A stretch of 14,610 nt of DNA from Pelagophyceae sp. CCMP2097 (taxonomy: Eukaryota; Sar; Pelagophyceae). Position 1 is the first letter of the stretch, and each line of letters begins with the position of its first letter. Positions 8,477-14,610 of this stretch are shown here, piece by piece. The DNA is taken from assembly GCA_026770575.1 (NCBI GenBank), contig MU657228.1, positions 14,258 through 28,867 of the forward strand. Direction: 5' to 3'. The notes below the pieces were generated by a model, which saw only the letters and a program-made list of their open reading frames with translations, made no database searches and was not told where the DNA came from. Position numbers and translations under genes: made by a program.

Positions 8477-10550
8477 ATGGCCCTGCAGCGCGCGCTCGCC
8501 CCGGGCGCGGTTGCGCGGCAGGCGAGGCGGCTCCGCAGGTGCCAGTCCACGGCCGCGCCCGCGGGGGCCGCGCCCAAGAAGGTGCGGCGAAAGATTGGAT
8601 CGGGGTCGTGCAAGTGCACTTTCTTTTCGCCGGGCTGCAGCCAAAGGGACTGCGGCCCGCGGGCCTGCGCTCGGGCCTCGCCGGGCGGCGGCTTTGGCGT
8701 GGGCGCCCTCTGCGGCCGTGGCCTTCTTGCGCGGAGATTGTTGGCGTAGGCGCACGAGATTTGGCGCGACGAAAACGACAATGATAACCTCGGGAAGATC
8801 CGCCGGCGCGACGGCAAGTTCGCCCCGCTGGACAGCGTGCGCGGATTCGTCGACTACGAGTCTTTAAAGCGGCGTCCCTGCTGGCTGCGTGCCCTGCCTC
8901 AAAGGAGAGGCTCGTGGAAGCGGCCGCGCGCCTTTTGAGGTTCAAAGGTGCACGACGCGGTCACGCTTCACCTCTAGGCGCAACCCGGAGCCGTACCGCG
9001 CGCCCATCGAGCGCGTCTTTGACTGGGCGGAGATTAACGAGCGCGAGGGCCACGACGAGGTCCGTTCTGCCGCGTCGAGCGCAAGCCCGAGGCTGACGAA
9101 ACGAACGACACGCATCCTTTTAGGTGGAGCGTACGGTGCAGGCGGCTCGGTGCATGGACTGCGGGACTCCCTTTTGCCAGACGCACACGGGGTGTCCGGT
9201 GAACAACCTCATCCCGGAGTTCAACGCGTTGGTCTTCCAGCACCAGTGGCGCGAGGCCCTGGACCGCCTCCACTTGACCAACAACTTCCCCGAGTTCACG
9301 GGCCGCGTCTGCCCGGCGCCCTGCGAGGGGGCGTGCGTGGCCGGGCTTGTTGATGCGCCTGTCACGATCAAGAACATCGAGTACTCCATCATCGACAAAG
9401 GCTTCAAGGAAGGCTGGGTCGTGCCGCGCATGCCGCCGTCGCGGTCGGGCATGTCCGTCGCCGTCATCGGGTCCGGGCCCGCGGGCCTCGCCGCCGCCGA
9501 CATGCTGAACCAAAGCGGGCACAAGGTGACCGTCTACGAGCGCGAGGACGAGGTGCGTCGTTTTGATGTATCTGAGGGGTTTTATTGACAATGTAGGTCG
9601 GCGGCCTGCTCATGTACGGGATCCCGAACATGAAGCTGGACAAGGAGACTGTCCGGCGCCGCGTCAACTTGTTGAAGGAGGAGGGCATTGAATTTGTGAC
9701 CAACGCGCACATCGGCGTCAACGTCGACGTCAACGTCCTGCGCGCCAACTCCGACGCGCTGGTCTTGACGATTGGGTCAACGATGCCGCGCGACTTGCCC
9801 GTGCCCGGGCGCCACGGCAAGGGCATCCACTTTGCAATGGAATTTCTGACCAAGAACCAGAAGCGCCTCCTCATGACGTCCGCCGGCACCATCGAGTCCG
9901 GGTGGGACGGGTCGTTCGTCACCGCCGAGGGCTGCGACGTGGTGGTGATTGGCGGCGGCGACACGGGCACGGACTGCATCGGGACTTCGATGCGCCACCG
10001 CTGCAAGTCTATTGTGAACTTCGAGCTCATGTCCAAGCCCCCCGACGCGCGCGCGCCGCGCAACCCGTGGCCAGAGTGGCCGAAAGTGTTTGGCGTGGAT
10101 TATGGGCACGCGGAGGTGCGAGCCGTGTTCGGCAAGGACCCGCGCGAGTTTAGCGTCGTCACCACCGAGTTCGTGCTGAATGACGAGGGCGCGGTCAAGG
10201 CGGTGAAGACGTCGGGCGCCGTCCTCGGGCCCAAGGGCGTCGAGCTCATCCCGGGCACGGAGAAGGAGTGGCCTGCCGACCTAGTCATCCTGGCCATGGG
10301 CTTCGTCTCCCCCGAGGACCGCATCGCAAAGGCCCTGGGCCTCGACATGGACCGCCGGAACAACATCGACGCCGACTACGGCGACTACCGGACTTCGATG
10401 GAGGGCGTCTTCGCCGCCGGCGACTGCCGCCGCGGCCAGTCCCTCGTCGTCTGGGCCATTAACGAGGGCCGCGGCGCGGCGGCCAAGGCGCACGAGTTCC
10501 TCGCCAAGCGCGCTCAGACGGAGCAGGCCGACTTGCAGCGCGCGGCGTAG
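8477..10550 (+). CDS. gltD: Glutamate synthase small (beta) subunit, NADPH type, organelle-targeted
   Basis: Five exons, 8477-8581, 8750-8859, 8978-9059, 9124-9552 and 9597-10550, encode 559 aa. All four introns are GT..TAG and keep frame. The start at 8477 (GGCCATGG) gives an Arg/Ala-rich leader, [20 protein letters not shown], of mitochondrial type, without the Phe-containing bipartite signature of heterokont plastid leaders. Cysteines for the two 4Fe-4S clusters are at 109, 112, 117, 123 ([15 protein letters not shown]) and 162, 166, 170. The FAD-binding GSGPAG is at 215-220 and the second nucleotide-binding IGGGDTG at about 360-366; [16 protein letters not shown] near the C-terminus closes the FAD site. 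The subunit passes NADPH electrons to the large subunit, which turns glutamine plus 2-oxoglutarate into two glutamates. No large subunit lies in the window. It is stand-alone, not fused as in plant NADH-GOGAT. Related beta-like reductases exist, so the partner is inferred. Confidence 0.92.
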
Positions 10551-10942
10551 GCGCGCCCCCTTTGGCGCCGAAGAACGAGACGGCGCCACCACCGACCCCT
10601 TGTGCGCGGCCGAGGGCGAAAACCGACCCCCTGTGCCCATACCCCGACCTCGGCCGCGCCGCGCCGAAAGGCCATGCACACAACGACGGGCGCCGCCGGG
10701 CCACGGCCCCCGCCGCAAAGGGTCCGTCCGCCCGTGAGCTCGTTTTTCATTAAACGGAGCAAGGCAAACTCGGCAGCGTTTCGACACAGCCGCCAGAGGG
10801 CGCCCCCTCTGGCGCTCCGGAGAGCGCGGCCCCGACAAGATCGCGGGCCAGGCACGTTTCTGGCGGATTTGATCAAACCAAGGGAATGACGTTTCCGCGC
10901 GTTGACAACCGGGTTGTTTGGAACATTTGACTCGCGCAGGGG
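10551..10942. other. Intergenic between glutamate synthase subunit and IDH; 10-bp hairpin
   Basis: These 392 bases must hold the 3' end of the upstream gene and the promoter of the next. A perfect inverted repeat, CGCCAGAGGG and CCCTCTGGCG with loop CGCC, lies at 10791-10814. A related GCGCCCCCTTTGGCGCC block begins just after the stop codon at 10553. No coding region is supported here. Confidence 0.6.
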
Positions 10943-13241
10943 ATGGCCTCTTTGCTCGCGCGGTCGGCGCGCCTGGGTGCGTTTTCGGCGCGCGCGGCGC
11001 GGTATGCGGCGCCGTCTTCGCGCCTTTCGACCAAGGGGCTATCTAGTAAGGCGGATGGCGAGCAGATTTGGGAGTCCCCCGAAAAGTTGGTCTCGAGCCC
11101 TCTGGTCTACATCTCCGGCGAGGAAATGACGAGATATGCCGCCATGCTCATGATGGAGCACTGGGTCAAGCCCCACGTCGACACGTCCGCCTGGGAATTC
11201 TTCGATCTTTCTTGCAACGCCCGCGATGACTCCAACGACCAAGTCCTCCGAGACGCGGTGGCCGCCGGCGCGCGCGTCGGTGAGACGCCCTCCTAGACAA
11301 CGCCCTCGTCATCTGGGGCTCGAGACCGCCGTGGAAAGGCGCCCCCTCGTCTGGCGCTCGTTGTACACCCCAACCGCGCACCTTGGCTGCCCAGGCTCCA
11401 TCTTTAAGGAGCCGACGATTACTCCGTCGGCTGAGCAGTGCAAGGAGTTCAAGCTGAAAAAGGCGCTGCCTTCGCCCAACGGCGCCATGCGCCGCGGGTG
11501 AGTTTCTTGAGGGCGTTTCTTGAGGGCGTCTGCGAGGATCGAGCAAGAGGCTATACCGACTTCTATTAGGTGGAACGGCGTCACGATTTCGCGCGACACG
11601 ATCCACATCGAGGGCGTCGAGCTCGGCTTCAAGAAGCCCGTGTTGTTCGAGCGGCACGCGGTTGGCGGTGAATATGGGGCGGGGTGGCGCCAGGTAAGTC
11701 GGAAAGCGGGGGGCGTGGGCCTGGAGACCGCCCTCTATGACGTTCGACGGCCCTCTACGGTCTTGCACGGGCCTTGCACGGCCCTTTTTGGGCCTCTGGG
11801 GGACTCTACGCGGCCTTTGAAGGTCCTACAAGGCTCTAGACGGACCCTGCGCGGCCCTCCAAGGCCCCCGACAAACCTCACACGGCCCTCGTCGTCTCGA
11901 GACGAAGCTGCGGGCCCTCCCCGGTCTCTCTCAATCCCCGCGTGGGACCCTCATTTTTAAGGTTGGCAAGGGCAAGTTGATCACGACCTTCTTCCCCGAC
12001 GACGAATCCTTGGAGCCGCTCATCGTCGACTACCGCACGCTGAGCGACGACGTCAACGTCGCCGTGGTCTACCACAACCCGCTGGACAACGTGACGCAGT
12101 TGGCGCACCACTTTTTCTCGCGCTGCTTAAAGGCCGGTGTCACGCCGCGCGTCGCCGCGTCGGCTTCCGAGGGACGCCCGAGGGACGCCAGAGCCTGGAG
12201 CGGCAGCAGACGCTCCAGATTGGCGCAGAGCCTTGAGTGTTTGCAGAGGCTCGAGATATGCAGTCGCGCCCGTCGACCAGGAAAAGGTTTCGCGAGTCCC
12301 GGTCGTAGGTACGTCGTCACCAAGAAGACTGTCTTCAAATGGCAGGAACCGTTTTGGCAGATTCACAAAAAGATTTTCGACGAGCATTACCACCAGGATT
12401 TTCTGGACGCCGGCCTTTTGAAGGACACCAACGGCGTCTTGCAGCACTTGATCTCGGACGCGGCGACGATGCAGATCATCCGCTGGACGCGCGGCGGTTT
12501 TGGGATGTCGGCGCACAACTATGACGGAGACATGTTGACGGACGAAGTGGCGCAGGTGTGTCGTCGATCACATCTTCTTGAAACGCAACGGGCAATCGGA
12601 GACGACGCGACGATTAGGTGCACCGTTCCCCGGGCTTCATCACGTCGAACCTGGTGGGTTGCGCCGCCGACGGTTCCATGATCAAGGAATTCGAGGCGTC
12701 GCACGGAACCGTTGCGGACCTGTGGCACGCGCATCTGCGCGGCGAGCCGACGTCGTTCAACCCTTTGGGCATGGCGGAAGCGCTCATGGGCGCCATGGAG
12801 CACGCAGGCGCTCTGGCGGGCGGCGTCCAGGCGGAGAAGACGACCAAGTTTGTCGTCACGCTGAGGAAAGCCATGCACAACACGTTTCGGTACGGGCAAG
12901 GGACGTGGGACATGGCCGGGCCCTCTGGCTTGACGACGGAAGCGTTTGTGGCAAAAGTGGGCTGGCGCCTCTCGCGCTACCTGCAGCACCAAAAGGCCGA
13001 GGACGACGGCGGGCTTGACGTGGTGCAAAAGCCCTCGGTCATGCTCCGGCGGGCGACCAAGGAGGTGGACACGGAGAAAGTGGCTGCAATGTTCTCCGAA
13101 TTCGACACGGACGCCTCCGGCACCATTTCGCTGGAAGAATTCCAGGAGATGATGATCAAGCTCGGCCTCGCGCCCCTCAAGACGGGCGTCGCGCTGAAGC
13201 AGAGGCGCACCAAGGAGCTGGAGTCGATCGGCAAGGCGTAG
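10943..13241 (+). CDS. Isocitrate dehydrogenase, probably NAD+-dependent, with C-terminal EF-hand
   Basis: Six exons, 10943-11279, 11395-11497, 11570-11693, 11962-12146, 12309-12555 and 12618-13241, encode 539 aa. The leader (MASLLARSARLGAFSARAAR) is of mitochondrial type. Family landmarks run in order: SGEEMTRYAAMLMMEHWVKP, FKEPTITPSAEQ, GWNGVTISRDTI, TPYVVTKKTVFKW, YDGDMLTDEVAQ and EASHGTVADLW. Isocitrate plus NAD(P)+ gives 2-oxoglutarate and CO2 in or near the TCA cycle. Where NADP enzymes of this class have T-R-H after GTV, this one has A-D-L (Asp366, Leu367), which argues for NAD+. After the core, residues 495-506 form a canonical EF-hand loop (DTDASGTISLEE), suggesting control by Ca2+; EF-hand IDHs are known, to my recollection, from diatoms. 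The end of exon 4 is uncertain: a GC donor at 12147 gives the clean TPYVV join, while a GT donor at 12159 would add four residues. Confidence 0.9.
11503..11528. repeat. 13-bp perfect tandem duplication in IDH intron 2
   Basis: TTTCTTGAGGGCG is at 11503-11515 and again at 11516-11528, directly behind the donor GTGAG of the 72-base intron 11498-11569. Confidence 0.9.
11694..11961. repeat. Degenerate CGGCCCT-rich repeats filling IDH intron 3
   Basis: From about 11720 to 11900 the intron is built of imperfect, irregularly spaced blocks such as CGGCCCTCTACGG, CACGGCCCT, CGCGGCCTT and CGCGGCCCTCC. No exact period is seen. The intron has a strong donor (CAG followed by GTAAGT) and an unusual AAG acceptor. 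Confidence 0.5.
12168..12189. repeat. 11-bp perfect tandem duplication in IDH intron 4
   Basis: CGAGGGACGCC occurs at 12168-12178 and at 12179-12189, inside the inferred intron 12147-12308. Confidence 0.88.
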
Positions 13242-13581
13242 GGGAACAGGCCTTTGCAGCGGCCAGAAACCGCCCCCGCCAAGCTGGGCACTACCCCAGA
13301 GGCCGCCGCCCTCGCAGCACAAAGCATCGCGTGCGGGACCCGGGCCCTCTCGTTATTTCGAACCGCTTTTGAGCACGCCCGCGCCGCTCCCACAAGGGGC
13401 AAAGCACCCGCCCCTCGTTTGTTCGGGAGGCTCCTTGTCTGCCGCGCTTAGTTCGTCTTCGGAATCGAAATTGGGGGCGCGGGCGCACTCCGAAGGGCGG
13501 TCTTAGCTTTGATTACGAGTGCGTCCTATCTGGCACCGGCGGCTGGCCGACTTTTGAAAGGGGGTGAATCGTGCGCTTCGG
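13242..13581. other. Convergent intergenic region between IDH and Sel1 copy B
   Basis: I see no gene, RNA or clear terminator in these 340 bases. It must hold the 3' UTR of IDH. Bases 13539-13570 resemble 3313-3345 beyond Sel1 copy A (both contain GCGGCTGGCCG followed by a TTTGGAAAGG/TTTTGAAAGG-type run), so the tail belongs to the duplicated unit. Confidence 0.5.
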
Positions 13582-14437
13582 TCAGCCGGAGTGCGCCGCG
13601 AGCTGCGCCGCGAGCTCTGCGACCATGGCCGCGGCGCCGGCGTGCCCCTGCGCCGCGGCGCGCTTGTAGAGGTGCAGCGCCTCGTCTTAATCCGCCGGCA
13701 CGCCGTCGCCGTGAATAAAACACGCGCCGAGGTTGTAGAGCGCTCGTGCATAACCCTGCGCTGCGGCGAGGCGGTACCATTTCACGGCTTCGTCGTACGA
13801 CTGGGCCACGCCACTGCCGTGGTAGAACGCGAAGCCAAGATCGAATTGCGCCCCAGGATATCCTTGCTCGGCCGCGCGCCTGTACCACCGCGTGGCGACC
13901 TTGTAATCGATCTTGACGCCATACCCGTATTCATAACTTACTCCCAAATTAAACTGAGCTAATGCATGTCCTTGCGCCGCCGCGAGCTCGTGCACCTGGA
14001 CCGCCTGCTTCAAGCTCTTCTTGAGACCGATGTCACCTTGGCTGTACGCGTTCCCGAGCTGCACCTGCGCGTCGGCATTCTCCTTGTCCGCGTGCTTCTG
14101 CAGCCGGCTCACCTCCACGGCATTCGACCTGGCGGGCGGCGATCGGCAGAGCGGGCACCGCTCGTCGTACATGTAGCACTTGTTGGAGCAGGCTATGCAA
14201 ATCTTCTTGCAGCAGCACGAGTAGAATCGTCGCAAATCTGCTCCAATTGAAAGCCTGTCGAGGCAGATGGCACACGTGCCGCGCCAGTCCGGCACGTCGT
14301 CGTTCGGCGCGCTTGCCTTGCCCTTGACCGTCTTTTCTCCTCGAACGGCCAGTAAGCGCGGCCGCCCTGGAACCAGCTGCCGGCACGCCTTCCTCGACGA
14401 TGGGCGGTTCTTCCTTGATCTTCAGCTTCTCCGGCAT
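13582..14437 (-). pseudogene. Damaged RING-Sel1 repeat gene (copy B), MYND finger missing
   Basis: A long intact stretch (14295-13687) carries a RING-like finger (CAICLDRL, FYSCCCKKICIAC, CPLC) and four or five Sel1 repeats (GNAYSQGDIGLKKS, HELAAAQGHALAQFNLG, YGVKIDYKVATRWYRRAAEQG, SGVAQSYDEAVKWYRLAAAQG). A TAA at 13689-13687 interrupts the last repeat after GDGVPAD. The same frame then continues for 34 more family-like residues (DEALHLYKRAAAQGHAG and on) to a TGA at 13584-13582. Upstream, the linker MPEKLKIKEEPPIVEE (from 14437) is in another frame; the break is near 14330-14350. Homology with copy A stops just before the linker, so the MYND finger is gone. A truncated protein from 14295 could still be made, so a shortened functional gene is the alternative. 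Family members probably act in protein-protein scaffolding or ubiquitination. Confidence 0.75.
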
Positions 14438-14446
14438 GAGCTCAAG

Positions 14447-14461
14447 GGCCCCGCAGGGGCC
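14447..14461. repeat. Short perfect hairpin GGCCCC-GCA-GGGGCC
   Basis: Six-base arms with a three-base loop, located immediately upstream of the linker start of Sel1 copy B, where homology to copy A ends. Confidence 0.7.
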
Positions 14462-14499
14462 GGCGCCTATTACTATCTAAGGATTTTTTCCACTTATTG

Positions 14500-14564
14500 A
14501 AGGACCCGAAGGGTCCTTGCCGTTTATTCAACGTCAGTTTACGGCAAGGGCCCTTCGGGTCCTT
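14500..14564. repeat. Inverted repeat with 24-bp arms and 17-base spacer
   Basis: The left arm is 14500-14523 and the right arm 14541-14564; they are complementary except for one position (14514), which would be a G-U pair in RNA. Each arm contains its own small hairpin (GGACCC-GAA-GGG...). The nine-base direct repeat ATTGAAGGA lies at 14496-14504 and 14567-14575, partly inside the left arm. It could be a tiny MITE-like element or a strong RNA hairpin; it carries no coding sequence. Confidence 0.85.
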
Positions 14565-14592
14565 TGATTGAAGGATTACCAGGGGCAATTAT

Positions 14593-14610
14593 GTCTGTCT
14601 GTCCGTCTGT
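14593..14610. repeat. GTCT microsatellite at right edge
   Basis: Four GTCT units, one of them GTCC, run into the end of the window; the true length is unknown. Confidence 0.75.

Noticed and set aside
7932..8945. Long open frames on both strands (311 and 332 codons) between and within the HECT and glutamate synthase genes
   Set aside because: They are low-complexity Arg/Ala/Pro strings produced by high GC, overlap real exons in other frames, and show no domain.
1..14610. CRISPR array, rRNA, prokaryotic operon or phage origin
   Set aside because: There are no regularly spaced direct repeats with unique spacers and no rRNA; genes have introns and organelle leaders, so the DNA is eukaryotic nuclear.

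Overview
The window reads as nuclear DNA of a GC-rich, intron-bearing unicellular eukaryote, most likely a heterokont alga close to Aureococcus/Pelagophyceae. This rests on short spliceosomal introns (19 inferred, about 40 to 270 bases), Arg/Ala-rich organelle leaders, an EF-hand isocitrate dehydrogenase of a kind I associate with diatoms and relatives, and MYND/RING/Sel1 proteins that I remember as a large Aureococcus family. The assignment is from memory and was not searched. Layout, left to right: (1) minus strand 1-1484, an FHA-domain protein with a histone-H1-like Lys/Ala/Pro tail that runs off the left edge; (2) minus strand 1798-2978, a mitochondrial stomatin-like protein (SLP2/prohibitin-homology family) in two exons; (3) minus strand 3352-4530, a decayed MYND-RING-Sel1 gene with several frameshifts and a nonsense codon; (4) minus strand 4871-8084, an eight-exon HECT ubiquitin ligase of 733 aa with a myristoylation-type N-terminus and three copies of a Gly/Pro-rich repeat module; (5) a 392-base divergent promoter region; (6) plus strand 8477-10550, a stand-alone glutamate synthase small (beta) subunit with an organelle leader, five exons, 559 aa; (7) plus strand 10943-13241, an isocitrate dehydrogenase with a leader and a C-terminal EF-hand, six exons, 539 aa; (8) minus strand 13582-14437, a second damaged Sel1-family copy lacking its MYND end; (9) a 24-base-arm inverted repeat and a GTCT microsatellite at the right edge. 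Working together: IDH makes 2-oxoglutarate and glutamate synthase consumes it, so the two adjacent, co-oriented genes bracket the carbon-nitrogen junction. Both, like the SLP2 protein, carry leaders of mitochondrial type. The IDH has lost the Arg-His pair that reads the NADP phosphate and probably uses NAD+. All gene models were built by hand from reading frame, splice signals and family conservation; none is confirmed by transcripts. The inferred introns follow a local grammar: 14 of 19 end in TAG rather than CAG, all 19 downstream exons start with G, and several introns contain fresh-looking tandem duplications.
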